Counted from the stretch's first letter, positions 9,199 through 19,305 are shown. The stretch is DNA of 57,462 nt from Candidatus Bathyarchaeota archaeon (GCA_016930055.1 JAFGHP010000018.1:1-57462); one strand, 5' to 3'. Translations and numbers: made by a program. Notes: generated from the sequence alone by a model not told the origin.

Positions 9199-9470
9199 GA
9201 CGTGTTCATTTAATAGTTTATGGTCATGTTCAAGGAGTAGGTTATAGAAATTTTGCTGTAAATATGGCAAAAAAACTTGAAATTAATGGATGGATAAGGA
9301 ATCTACAAGATGGTTCTGTTGAAGTTATTGCTCAAGGTCAAACAGATAAAATTGATGAATTTTTATCATTATGTAAAATTGGACCATCAAAAGCAAAGGT
9401 CAATGAAATAAAACAATTAGATGAATACCGATTCGAAGATCTAAACGATTTTAAAATAAGTTATATATAA
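9195..9470 (+). CDS. acyP: Acylphosphatase
   Basis: VHLIVYGHVQGVGYRNFAVNMAKKLEINGWIRNLQDGSVEVIAQG; TTGA start/stop overlap with hypD. Confidence 0.93.
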   Translation: MRRVHLIVYGHVQGVGYRNFAVNMAKKLEINGWIRNLQDGSVEVIAQGQTDKIDEFLSLCKIGPSKAKVNEIKQLDEYRFEDLNDFKISYI

Positions 9471-9489
9471 AAAAAATATTTTTAGAAGA

Positions 9490-10593
9490 TTATATTGAAG
9501 CATATACTTCTTTTAGTGCTTCAAGCATACTAGTTAGACTTAAGCTAGGAATATATCCCATGTTTCCAATACGGTAAGTTACATCTTTTAAAGCACCATA
9601 TCCTTGAGCTAATTCATATCCTTTTAATCGCATTTCATCATAGATTTTTTTGCCGGGTACTCCTTTAGGAGCTTTAATACAATTAACAGTAGGACTTTCG
9701 TATCCACGTTTAGGATATACAGGTGTTCCAAGTTTTTTTACAGCTCGACGGATTTTTGTATTTCTCCTATTAAAAAGATCGAAATACCATTTTTTCCCAC
9801 CCTTTTCTTCAACCATATGTAAAACAGCATTTAAGGAAGCAATTTGAGGAATCACGCTTGTCACTGGTGTACCCTGTCCTCTTTGATGGTCTTTTTCCCA
9901 TAGTGTTAAATCGAAATAGTATCCTCGATTAGGCATTTTTTCCGCAATTTGGAGGCATTTTTTACTTACAGAACCGATTCCTAAGCCAGGTGGTACCCCA
10001 AAACATTTTTGGCTACTACTAAAACAGATATCAATACCCCAATCATCAACAAGTATTTCTGTTCCTCCCATACTACTTACAGCATCTACAAAAATTAGTT
10101 TTCCATGTTTTTTAGCAATTAAGCATAATTCACGGAGAGGATTTATCAAACCCACACTTGTTTCATTATGGGTTATTGCTACAGCTTCAACTTGAGGATT
10201 TTTCTTTAAAGCATCATCAAGTCCTTGAGGTGTTATAGGATCTCCTAAAGCTGGTTCTAAAATCTCTACTTGTTTACCATTACTTTTACCCACTTCAGCG
10301 AAACGTTTACCGAAATCCCCGTTTATACAAACAAGAAGTTTATCTTTAACACAGTTTCTTACAGCAGCTTCCATAAATCCAGTTCCAGTACTACTAAAAA
10401 GATAAATTGAGTTTTCAGTTTCAAGCCATTTTTTTAGAAGATCAACTGTATCGTAATGAATTTTTTTATATTCATCACTTCTATGACTATACATTTGTTG
10501 ACTCATGGTTTTAAGTACTATAGGGTAACAAGCTACTGGCCCAACAGTAAATAATTTCAATTTTAACTCACTGATGAAAGAACCGACGATCAA
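9490..10593 (-). CDS. Class V aminotransferase (serine/alanine-glyoxylate type)
   Basis: PLP lysine context CFSSSQKCFGVPPGLG; FVDAVSSMGG; TSVIPQI. Confidence 0.88.
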   Translation of the reverse strand: MIVGSFISELKLKLFTVGPVACYPIVLKTMSQQMYSHRSDEYKKIHYDTVDLLKKWLETENSIYLFSSTGTGFMEAAVRNCVKDKLLVCINGDFGKRFAEVGKSNGKQVEILEPALGDPITPQGLDDALKKNPQVEAVAITHNETSVGLINPLRELCLIAKKHGKLIFVDAVSSMGGTEILVDDWGIDICFSSSQKCFGVPPGLGIGSVSKKCLQIAEKMPNRGYYFDLTLWEKDHQRGQGTPVTSVIPQIASLNAVLHMVEEKGGKKWYFDLFNRRNTKIRRAVKKLGTPVYPKRGYESPTVNCIKAPKGVPGKKIYDEMRLKGYELAQGYGALKDVTYRIGNMGYIPSLSLTSMLEALKEVYASI

Positions 10594-10622
10594 GATAAAA
10601 GTTTAGGGTAATAGATCTAAGT

Positions 10623-10847
10623 ATGGAACCAAAAATATTGAAAGGAAGTGAGGCAGACCAATTAATAATTAAAATATTGAAAGAAGCAGGTCAGCCATTA
10701 ACAACACGCGAAATTCAGACAGAAACCGAAAAAAAAATGGTAAGGTGTCCAGACTCAACTGTAGTTTTTTTAAATAAACTTAGAGTCAAAGGAACAATAA
10801 AAGGCGAAATGTCTAAAGAAAAGAAAGCTTGGATATGGTGGATTTAA
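10623..10847 (+). CDS. Small winged-helix-like DNA-binding protein
   Basis: 74 aa; ILKEAGQPLTTREIQTET...VVFLNKLRVKGTIKGE resembles a wHTH fold. Confidence 0.55.
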   Translation: MEPKILKGSEADQLIIKILKEAGQPLTTREIQTETEKKMVRCPDSTVVFLNKLRVKGTIKGEMSKEKKAWIWWI

Positions 10848-11119
10848 CACCAATTAACAATATTTGAACATAATTCAATTAATTTTACCCAACCATCGTA
10901 ATCAATAACATTAATTTTTTCAAATTTTTTATTACACTCATCTTCAAGAATGAAAAGTTTAGCAAAGGAAAATATTTGAATGTTTTTTTTATCTTCAAGT
11001 AACTTACACCCTTCTCCAATAAAAAGAATAAAAACTTCTTTCTCCTGTATAGAAATTGCATTAACTATTTCAACTATAGAACTGGCTTCTTTTGAAGAAA
11101 TTGTAATTAATGTTGCCAT
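10844..11119 (-). CDS. DsrH/TusB-like protein
   Basis: 91 aa, Rossmann-like start, Cys38 in FIGEGCKLL; third gene of a DsrE/F/H-like triad. Confidence 0.55.
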   Translation of the reverse strand: MATLITISSKEASSIVEIVNAISIQEKEVFILFIGEGCKLLEDKKNIQIFSFAKLFILEDECNKKFEKINVIDYDGWVKLIELCSNIVNWC

Positions 11120-11129
11120 TTTTTTCCTC

Positions 11130-11474
11130 CTAAAAAGTTGTTACTACTTTTGCTTCTAAAATGGATTTTATAAATTCATTTATGGTTATTAACTGTATAT
11201 TAAGGCTAGGATCTAAATCAGTTAATTGAATATTAAATTTTTTTAGATTAGAATCTATCACAAAGAATCCTGCTAAATCAGATGAAGTTTTTAGATAATC
11301 CCAAAAAGTATCAGATCCCCATCTTCCCTTAATAATAACTTCCAGTGCGTCATCAATAAATAATATTAGCGGAAGATGATCCATACCTACAAAAGCCGCA
11401 GTAATTCTTAACCCCTCAAAAAAACGTGAATTAGGATAAATAGAACTTTTAAAAATAAAAATTGTTATAACCAT
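11130..11474 (-). CDS. DsrF/TusC-like protein
   Basis: 114 aa; FIFKSSIYPNSRFFEGLRITAAFVGMDHLPLILFIDDAL resembles DsrF/TusC; no Cys. Confidence 0.6.
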   Translation of the reverse strand: MVITIFIFKSSIYPNSRFFEGLRITAAFVGMDHLPLILFIDDALEVIIKGRWGSDTFWDYLKTSSDLAGFFVIDSNLKKFNIQLTDLDPSLNIQLITINEFIKSILEAKVVTTF

Positions 11475-11480
11475 TTGTTA

Positions 11481-11777
11481 TCACATAAAAACTATCTTTT
11501 CTGATTCTTCAAATAATTCAACAAGTTCAGTTAAACTACTCATTTTAATTTTATCGATAAAGTGGTTTTGTGAACCAATTTTAAATTGACTATAACTTGT
11601 TCTACAAATAAGAAGTTCTGCATTTATTTTTTCGAATAAACTAGGTTTCTTCAATAGCAGTATAGAATCTTCATTAAAAAATAAGGTAACTTTATGTCCC
11701 TTATTTATCGCTGAATTCGTTAATCCAATAATATGTTTCAACTTTTCTTGAGTTGAAATTATTATCAGGAGTTGCAT
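11481..11777 (-). CDS. DsrE/TusD-like protein
   Basis: 98 aa; LLIIISTQEKLKHIIGLTNSAINKGHKVTLFFNEDSILLL and LLICRTS Cys motif. Confidence 0.6.
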   Translation of the reverse strand: MQLLIIISTQEKLKHIIGLTNSAINKGHKVTLFFNEDSILLLKKPSLFEKINAELLICRTSYSQFKIGSQNHFIDKIKMSSLTELVELFEESEKIVFM

Positions 11778-11951
11778 GAAAACTGTTGATAAAACGATAA
11801 TTAATAAGTTATCTTTTTTACTTTAAAACATAAATATTTAAATTAATATATTAATAAAAAAAATAAATAATTTTTTATAATGGTTTAATGATTTTTTCTG
11901 GGATATATATGGGGAATCGTATTCCAGTTAAATGATTTAAACTATAGAGAT

Positions 11952-12680
11952 TTGAATTCTCAACATCTTTTATATAATAAACTTGCTTGGTTATACGACA
12001 AAATATATCCAAAAATCTTTTCATATCATGTAATTTTTAACATAATCGATTTACAACTCATAAATAATGGTTCAAGAAAAGTCTTAGAAGTTGCATGTGG
12101 TACAGGAAGATTAATGTCAATTTTAGAAGAAAAGTGGTACGAAGTAACAGGACTTGATTTGAGTAGCCATATGTTATCTATAGCTAGAAAAAGATGTCAA
12201 GGAAAACTGATCCAAGAAGATATGAGAAGGATGAATCTGAATGAAAAATTTGATGCAGTTTTATGTTTTGGAAACAGTTTTACATATATACAAAATGATA
12301 AGGACATAGATAATACACTTATTAAATTTAGACAACACCTAGAACCAGGCGGTATTCTTATTTTCGATAATATAGATGCTTCAAAAATTAATAAGAGAAA
12401 ATTTGAAACTTGGTTAGAAACAAAATTTAGTTTTGAGGATATGATAATTACTCGTAGAACCTTTAACTCTAATTATAATTCAGTAAATAATACTTGGGAT
12501 GTCCTTTGGAATTATATTATAGAAAAAGATGAAGAAAGCGAAGGATTAACGGATAAAACAAAAATAAGAGCTTTTCATAAAAACTATCTATTTTCAAAAC
12601 TTAAGAAACACGGATTTATATCACCAGAAGTAATAAATGAAGATGGATTTATTATTAAAACATATAAAAGGAAATACTAA
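11952..12680 (+). CDS. SAM-dependent class I methyltransferase
   Basis: VLEVACGTGRLMSILEEKWYEVTGLDLSSHMLSIARKR; TTG start. Confidence 0.88.
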   Translation: MNSQHLLYNKLAWLYDKIYPKIFSYHVIFNIIDLQLINNGSRKVLEVACGTGRLMSILEEKWYEVTGLDLSSHMLSIARKRCQGKLIQEDMRRMNLNEKFDAVLCFGNSFTYIQNDKDIDNTLIKFRQHLEPGGILIFDNIDASKINKRKFETWLETKFSFEDMIITRRTFNSNYNSVNNTWDVLWNYIIEKDEESEGLTDKTKIRAFHKNYLFSKLKKHGFISPEVINEDGFIIKTYKRKY

Positions 12681-12682
12681 AT

Positions 12683-15043
12683 TCAAAAAATTTTTTGTTC
12701 TGTCCTAGCAATAATTTCTTCTTGTAATTCTTTACCGATATCAACGAAATAATCACTATATCCAGCTACGCGTACAATTAAGTCTAAATACTTTTCAGGA
12801 TTTTTTTGGGCCTCTCTAAGAGTCTTCGAATCAATGACATTAAACTGTATGTGATGCCCATCAAGCCGGAAATAAGTACGTACCAGACTTGCCAACTTAT
12901 CCAAACTGAGATCGTCTGAAAGTACACTTGGTATAAATTTTTGATTAAGCAAAGTACCTCCAGTTAAAGCATGATCAATTTTACTCGCAGATTTAATTAC
13001 AGATGTTGGTCCTTTCTTATCAGATCCATGACTCGGGCTAATACCATCGTTTAATGGCTCACCAGACCTTCTACCATCAGGTAATGCACCGGTTACTCTA
13101 CCAAAATAAATATGCACTGTTGTTGGTAAAAGATTAGCACGATACTGTCCTCCTTTTGTATTTGGCCGACCATCAAGTGCTTCAAAATAATAATTAAAAA
13201 TTGTTTTAGCTATATTGTCTGCGTAATCTAAATCATTTCCGTATTTAGGTGTCTTTTTTAACAATAATTGTCGTATTCTTTCGTCTTCAAAATTTGTATT
13301 TAATTGTTGTAATAACTCTTCAAAACTCAGATTTTTTTGATCGAAAACGTGATATTTTATTGCGCTTAAACTGTCTGTGGTTGATGCAATTCCAACTCCT
13401 TGAATATAGGTTGAATTGTATCTAGCACCCCCTTGATGATAATCTAAACCACTTTTTATACAATCTTCTACAAATAAGCTCATCACTGGTGTAGGCATAA
13501 GTTCAGCGAATATTCTTTCGATAATGTTATTTCCCTTTATTTTTATTTCGATAAAATAATTTAGTTGTTGTCTATAGGCTTCTAAAAGCTGCTTAAAATC
13601 AGTAAAGTTACGAGGATTACCAGTTTCTAAACCAATCTTTTTTCCAGAAGCGGGATCTACTCCATTATTTAAAGTTATTTCAAGTATTTTTGGCCAATTA
13701 ATATAACCTGTTAAATTACAATTTTCTTTACCAAAAACACTAATTTCTACACACCCACTTGGACCCCCTGATCTTGCATCAAAGATTGATTTTCCTTGAC
13801 GTAGAAATTCTAGTAAAATAACATCTGTATTAAACATACTTGGTTGTCCAAAACCTGCTTGCACAACCTTGGTGGCATGTTTTAAAAAGATGTCAGGGTT
13901 TTTTTTGCTTAATTGAATACAAGCACTTGGTTGTATAAGATGCATTTCCTTAACGACATCCAATATTAAGTAACTTAATTCGTTAACAGCATCGCTCCCA
14001 TCAGATTTTAATCCACCAACATTAATTAATGCAAAATCTTGGTAAGTTCCACTTTGTTCTTCGGTTATAGCAACTTTCGGTGGTGCAGGTTGATTATTAA
14101 ATTTAACCCAGAAACACTCCAATAACTCCTTAGCAGTTTCTTTATCAAGAGAACCATCTTCTAATTCGTTTGTATAAAAACTTATTAAATGTTGATCAAG
14201 CCGCCCTGGACAATAACTATCCCAAGTATTTAATTCAGTTACTACAGCTAGATGACAAAACCAGTAACATTGTAAAGCTTCCCAAAAAGTTTGGGGAGGA
14301 TTCGAAGGAACATAACTACAGATTTCAGATATTTTTAATAATTCTGATTTGCGCTTGTCGTCTTTTTCTAAGTTAGCTAGATTTAAAGCTAATTCAGAAT
14401 ACCTTTTTGCATAATCTGAGATTGTGTCAGCAACAATCTCCATAGCTTTAAGCTCTTCTTCTTTGGCATAAGCTCTCGGATCATTAATAAAATCTAAAGA
14501 ATCAATGCTTTCTCTAATTTCTTTTTTAAAAAAATTCAACCCTTTATGATAGATCTTATCTCCAAGAACAGCATGACCTGGCGCTCTTTGTTCCATAAAT
14601 TCAGTAAAAATTCCTGCATCGAAAGATTCCAACCAGTCGTTATCCATTGAATTAAATATTTTTTCTCTAATAGTCTTACCTTTCCAAAAAGGAATTATTT
14701 CCTTTTCATAAACCTGTCTAGTTTCTTCACTTACCCTGAACGGGGTTCTTTTTCGAGAACTCATAATATCAAGATCTTCAAGAGTATGACAACATAATTC
14801 TGGAAAAGTTGGTGTTGCTTTCGGTGAAGGCCCTCTTTCACCTACAATTAATTCATCTTTACCTATTGATATTTTTTTATTTAATAATAAATGCCTTAAA
14901 GCTAGAGCTCTAAAAACAGGAACACTAAACTTCTGATTCTCTGAGTTTTTATAGAAATCAGTTAATAATTTTGCTCTTTCATAAGTAATAAATGGTTTTA
15001 TATTTACACTTTCTTCTCTTAAACGTTGTACTCTTTCGTTCAA
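12683..15043 (-). CDS. Glycyl-radical enzyme (PFL-like dehydratase; resembles trans-4-hydroxy-L-proline dehydratase group)
   Basis: Catalytic GGPSGCVE, C-terminal glycyl loop LIVRVAGYSDYFVDIG; FTEFMEQRAPGH, PGRLDQHL, WVKFNNQPAPPKV; TTG start preceded by GGAGG Shine-Dalgarno. Confidence 0.9.
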   Translation of the reverse strand: MNERVQRLREESVNIKPFITYERAKLLTDFYKNSENQKFSVPVFRALALRHLLLNKKISIGKDELIVGERGPSPKATPTFPELCCHTLEDLDIMSSRKRTPFRVSEETRQVYEKEIIPFWKGKTIREKIFNSMDNDWLESFDAGIFTEFMEQRAPGHAVLGDKIYHKGLNFFKKEIRESIDSLDFINDPRAYAKEEELKAMEIVADTISDYAKRYSELALNLANLEKDDKRKSELLKISEICSYVPSNPPQTFWEALQCYWFCHLAVVTELNTWDSYCPGRLDQHLISFYTNELEDGSLDKETAKELLECFWVKFNNQPAPPKVAITEEQSGTYQDFALINVGGLKSDGSDAVNELSYLILDVVKEMHLIQPSACIQLSKKNPDIFLKHATKVVQAGFGQPSMFNTDVILLEFLRQGKSIFDARSGGPSGCVEISVFGKENCNLTGYINWPKILEITLNNGVDPASGKKIGLETGNPRNFTDFKQLLEAYRQQLNYFIEIKIKGNNIIERIFAELMPTPVMSLFVEDCIKSGLDYHQGGARYNSTYIQGVGIASTTDSLSAIKYHVFDQKNLSFEELLQQLNTNFEDERIRQLLLKKTPKYGNDLDYADNIAKTIFNYYFEALDGRPNTKGGQYRANLLPTTVHIYFGRVTGALPDGRRSGEPLNDGISPSHGSDKKGPTSVIKSASKIDHALTGGTLLNQKFIPSVLSDDLSLDKLASLVRTYFRLDGHHIQFNVIDSKTLREAQKNPEKYLDLIVRVAGYSDYFVDIGKELQEEIIARTEQKIF

Positions 15044-15046
15044 CCC

Positions 15047-15937
15047 TTATCCTCCAATCTTAACCTTTAGATTATATTTTACTAAGAGTTCCTCAATTTT
15101 ATTTATAAGCTCTTCACTTAATGTTTTAGTAATGTGAAAAGGGGTTTTACTAATATTTAGACGTTTCAACTTTTCTATACCAGCTTTATGATAGGGTAAA
15201 ATATGAACCTCTTTAAATCCTAGATTAAAAACAAAGTCACCTAAAATTTCCATTTGTTCAAAATCATCATTAACTCCTGGAATTAATGGCACACGGATTA
15301 TGACATTTTTATCTCTTAATAATTTTAAATTTCTCAGAATAAGCTTGTTACTCACACCCGTATATGTTTCATGAAGTTTTCCATTCATAAATTTGATGTC
15401 ATATAAAAATAGATCAACGTTTTCTTTGATTGTAAGAATTGTTTCAGGGTTTGCGTAACCACATGTTTCAATAGCAGTATGAATTTTATGGTTTTTGCAT
15501 TCTTTAAGTAGATTATTTAAAAAAACTGGTTGTAAAAGAGGTTCTCCCCCACTAAATGTAACTCCACCACCAGATTCTTCATAAAAAGGTATATCTTTCT
15601 CGATTTCATTCATGACTTCATTTACTGTCATGTCTTTTCCAACAATCATTAATGCCTCAGAATAACATTCATTGATACATTTTTCACAATAATTACATTT
15701 TGCCTCGTTAATTTTTAGTCCTGGATTAAAAATTATTGCGTCGTTAGGACAAGCCATGATACAAGCTTTGCATCCAATGCACTTATCGGACCACCACATA
15801 AATTCAATCTTTGGAGATTTACTTTCTGGATTGTGGCACCAAGGGCAATCTAGTGGACATCCCTTTAAGAAAACGATTGTCCGTATTCCTGGACCATCAT
15901 GTATTGCGTAGTGTTGAATATCGAAGACTAGACCCAT
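15047..15937 (-). CDS. Glycyl-radical enzyme activating enzyme (radical SAM with two extra 4Fe-4S clusters)
   Basis: HDGPGIRTIVFLKGCPLDCPWCHNPES (CX3CX2C), ferredoxin-type CIGCKACIMACP and CNYCEKCINEC, GGVTFSGGEPLLQ. Confidence 0.95.
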   Translation of the reverse strand: MGLVFDIQHYAIHDGPGIRTIVFLKGCPLDCPWCHNPESKSPKIEFMWWSDKCIGCKACIMACPNDAIIFNPGLKINEAKCNYCEKCINECYSEALMIVGKDMTVNEVMNEIEKDIPFYEESGGGVTFSGGEPLLQPVFLNNLLKECKNHKIHTAIETCGYANPETILTIKENVDLFLYDIKFMNGKLHETYTGVSNKLILRNLKLLRDKNVIIRVPLIPGVNDDFEQMEILGDFVFNLGFKEVHILPYHKAGIEKLKRLNISKTPFHITKTLSEELINKIEELLVKYNLKVKIGG

Positions 15938-16095
15938 TTATTGCAACCATAATTAAAGGGACTATTTATCTTTTAATACTATAAAAAGAATTAAAGAACT
16001 AAAAAGGTTCAAATCTTGATAAATGCAAAGAGGAATCTTAAATTAACGAATATTAGGAATTAAATCAACTAACTAATCTTTAAAGGTGTACTTTA

Positions 16096-17412
16096 ATGGA
16101 ACCTATTAAAAATAATGGGATGCGGAAATTTGTTTTTATTTGGGTTGGACAATTTTTTTCACTTCTTGGTACTTCAATGAGTCAATTTGCTTTAGCTATT
16201 TGGGCGTGGCAAATTACTGGGCAGGCTACTGCTCTTGCATTAGTGGCGCTTTTTAATTTTGCACCATCGATAATTGTGGGACCGATTGCAGGAGCATTAG
16301 TTGATCGATGGAATAGGAAACTTGTCTTAATTTTAAGTGATACAGCTTCAGCTATTGGTACGATTACTATTTTAATACTAATTTTATTTGGTAGATTAGA
16401 AATCTGGCATCTATACATTATCGGTATATTCACAGGAACGTTTCAATCATTTAGTTTCCCAGCATACAGTTCAACAATCAGCATGGTTCTATCAAAAGAG
16501 CAGTACTCAAGGGCAAGCGGACTACTGTCCCTAGCAGATTCTATTTCGAATATATTTTCCCCAATATTAGCGGGTTTTCTAATTGGTTCTATCGGAGTAA
16601 TAGGCATACTAACAATAGATATCGTAACATTTCTTCTTGCAGTAGGAATGCTTTTATCGATTTCTCTTCCTCAACCAACAAAAAAGGTTCAAAGTACTAC
16701 AAATCTATTTGAAGACAGCGTTTTTGGTTTCAAATATATTTTAAAAAGAAAAGGGCTTCTAGGTTTACAATTATCATTTTTTATTTCAAATCTGTTGAAT
16801 GGATTAGCATTTACTCTTTTCACACCTTTAATACTTTTGAGGGCTGGAAATGATACGATCACACTAGGTACAATTCAAGCTGCTTTTGGAGTTGGTGGAG
16901 TTTTAGGAGGGCTTATGCTTAGTATTTGGGGTGGACCCAAAAAGAAGGTAAATGGGATCTTTCTAGGGGGAGCAGCAAGTTACATGCTAGGAGTATTCAC
17001 ATTAGGTATAGGTAGATCTAATATTGTTTGGTTAATAGGTGCTTTCTTTACTATGTTTTTTATACCAACTACAAATGGATCTAGCCAAGCACTATGGCAA
17101 TCTAAAGTTCCTTATGAACTGCAAGGCAGAATCTTTGCTACTCGTGCATTTATTGCACAAATATCATCACCAATAGCTATGGCGATTGCTGGACCACTTG
17201 CAGACAATTTCTTATTACCAGCAATGGAAGAAGGAGGTTTCTTAGTACCCTATTTCAATTGGTTAACAGGAACAGGTCCGGGGGCTGGAATATCGCTTCT
17301 TTATATTACAATTAGTTTTATGGGAATTCTAGTATGTTTAGGAGGATATTTATTTAAAGAAATCCGCGATGTTGAAGAATTAATTCCAGACCACGATGAA
17401 GTATCAAAATAA
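16096..17412 (+). CDS. MFS transporter
   Basis: About 12 hydrophobic helices; GALVDRWNRK between TM2 and TM3. Confidence 0.9.
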   Translation: MEPIKNNGMRKFVFIWVGQFFSLLGTSMSQFALAIWAWQITGQATALALVALFNFAPSIIVGPIAGALVDRWNRKLVLILSDTASAIGTITILILILFGRLEIWHLYIIGIFTGTFQSFSFPAYSSTISMVLSKEQYSRASGLLSLADSISNIFSPILAGFLIGSIGVIGILTIDIVTFLLAVGMLLSISLPQPTKKVQSTTNLFEDSVFGFKYILKRKGLLGLQLSFFISNLLNGLAFTLFTPLILLRAGNDTITLGTIQAAFGVGGVLGGLMLSIWGGPKKKVNGIFLGGAASYMLGVFTLGIGRSNIVWLIGAFFTMFFIPTTNGSSQALWQSKVPYELQGRIFATRAFIAQISSPIAMAIAGPLADNFLLPAMEEGGFLVPYFNWLTGTGPGAGISLLYITISFMGILVCLGGYLFKEIRDVEELIPDHDEVSK

Positions 17413-17464
17413 TGTTTTTAATATAATTATAGAAAGTTTATTCATCAACATCTTAAAAGATTAA

Positions 17465-18274
17465 TTGGATATAATGACTACTAACGAACAAAAATTACAA
17501 GAAATGCTATCATTTAAAGATAAAACAGTAATAGTAACAGGCGCCGCAGTAGGAATCGGTAAATCAATATGTGAACGTCTTGCAGAAGCAGGAGCAGATT
17601 TAATTCTAATTGATATAAACGAAAAAAAATTATTAGAAACTTCAAAAGAACTTGGATCTTATAATGTGAAAATAATTCCTAAAATAATGGATCTCTCTCA
17701 AAAAAGTCAAATTGATAATTTTTGGCTTCAAATAAAAAATATAAGTCCAGATATTCTTATAAATAATGCAGGAATTTATCCAATAAAAGATTTTTTAGAG
17801 ATAGACGAAGTTTTTTTTGATAAAGTATATTCAATCAACCTTAAAGCAGCTGTCTGGATGTCTCAAAATTTTATTAAAACCAGAATAAATAGGGGAGGAG
17901 TAATCATTAATATCAGTAGCATTGAAGCAATATTACCTTTTAAAAAAGAAATGGTTCATTACGATATATCTAAAACGGGAATAATTGGTTTAACACGTGC
18001 ACTTGCCAAAGATTACAGTGAGAAAGGCTTCCGTATTAATGCAATAATTCCAGGAGGTATAATTACACCAGGAACAAAAAATGTAGCCTTTGAACTCCTA
18101 AAAGGGAATATTGGATTAGCAAAAACTGGATTAGAATTTAGAAGCAGACTACCTATGGGAAGACCAGGTGAACCAGACGAAGTAGCAAAAGTAGCTATCT
18201 TTCTAGCATCTGAACTCTCAAGCTATTTGACTGGTACTTTTATTGTGGTTGATGGAGGTTTCCTTTCAGCTTAA
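17465..18274 (+). CDS. SDR-family oxidoreductase
   Basis: TGAAVGIGKSI cofactor motif, NNAG, YDISK catalytic motif; start may be ATG at 17474. Confidence 0.9.
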   Translation: MDIMTTNEQKLQEMLSFKDKTVIVTGAAVGIGKSICERLAEAGADLILIDINEKKLLETSKELGSYNVKIIPKIMDLSQKSQIDNFWLQIKNISPDILINNAGIYPIKDFLEIDEVFFDKVYSINLKAAVWMSQNFIKTRINRGGVIINISSIEAILPFKKEMVHYDISKTGIIGLTRALAKDYSEKGFRINAIIPGGIITPGTKNVAFELLKGNIGLAKTGLEFRSRLPMGRPGEPDEVAKVAIFLASELSSYLTGTFIVVDGGFLSA

Positions 18275-18344
18275 CCCACTTTTATTGATCTCTCCCTTCA
18301 CAATGGATGCGCTTACGTTATAAATTATGTCTAAACAATGAACA

Positions 18345-19304
18345 TTGATCACGTTGGCTGAAAACAGCGTTGTTATAGATCTTGATGGAGTATCAAGCAC
18401 AACTTTATCTAAATTAAAGAAAGCTGGACTCTTAACATACGAGTCTATCGCAGTTACACCTTCAAAAGAAATAGAAGAAATGACAGGGATGGGTTCAGAT
18501 ACCGCTTTAAAAGTAAGCCAACTTGCACGCAAAAAAGTAGATCATGGATTTGTTCCAGCTACACTAGTTTTAGAACAAAGAAAACTTATGCTCCGATGCA
18601 ATACTGGAAGCCCTGACCTTAATAGAATCCTTGGTGGAGGTATAGAAACAGGTGCAATCACGGAACTTATTGGTGAATTTGGATCAGGAAAAACTCAGAT
18701 CTGTTTTACTTTAAGTGTTTTAGCTCAATTACCTGTTGAACAGGGGGGGTTTGGAGGAAAAGTTTGTGTTATAGATACCGAAGGGACCTTTCTTCCTGAA
18801 CGTATAAAGCAAATAGCTGAAGAGAGGGGGTTAGATACAATAGAGATACTGAACGGTGTTCTAGTTGCAAGAGCTTTTAACAGCGAACATCAAACAATTT
18901 TGATAAAAAACCTTCCACAAGTTGTTCAAGAAAATAAGGTAAAGCTTGTTATTGTTGATAGTATGATTGGCCATTTTAGAGGAGAATACATTGGAAGAGG
19001 AACACTTAGCGATAGACAGCAAAAAATTGGATCATGTCTTGCATCGTTGTTACGAGTTGCTGAAGCATTCAATCTTGCAGTTGTGTTAACTAACCAAGTT
19101 CAAGCTAAACCAGATACTAATTATGGTGACCCAAACAAACCAACGGGGGGACATGTTATGGCACATGCATGTACACATAGAGTATATCTTCGTAAAGGTA
19201 AAGAAAACACTCGCATAGCTCAAGTAATAGATTCACCTTATCTTCCAGAAGAAAAAGCACGTTTTGCAGTAGAAGCAGCTGGAGTTATAGGGTGTGAACA
19301 ATAA
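18345..19304 (+). CDS. radA: DNA repair and recombination protein RadA
   Basis: HhH region, Walker A GEFGSGKTQ, LTNQVQAKPD, GGHVMAHACTHRVYLRKGK; TTG start (18345 or 18354). Confidence 0.96.
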   Translation: MITLAENSVVIDLDGVSSTTLSKLKKAGLLTYESIAVTPSKEIEEMTGMGSDTALKVSQLARKKVDHGFVPATLVLEQRKLMLRCNTGSPDLNRILGGGIETGAITELIGEFGSGKTQICFTLSVLAQLPVEQGGFGGKVCVIDTEGTFLPERIKQIAEERGLDTIEILNGVLVARAFNSEHQTILIKNLPQVVQENKVKLVIVDSMIGHFRGEYIGRGTLSDRQQKIGSCLASLLRVAEAFNLAVVLTNQVQAKPDTNYGDPNKPTGGHVMAHACTHRVYLRKGKENTRIAQVIDSPYLPEEKARFAVEAAGVIGCEQ

Positions 19305-19305
19305 A

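Noticed and set aside
16001-16035. GGTTCAAATC tRNA T-loop-like string upstream of the MFS gene
   Set aside because: No flanking stems or acceptor pairing; not a tRNA
18266-18532. Minus-strand 88-aa ORF over the radA 5' end
   Set aside because: Shadow ORF antisense to conserved RadA coding sequence
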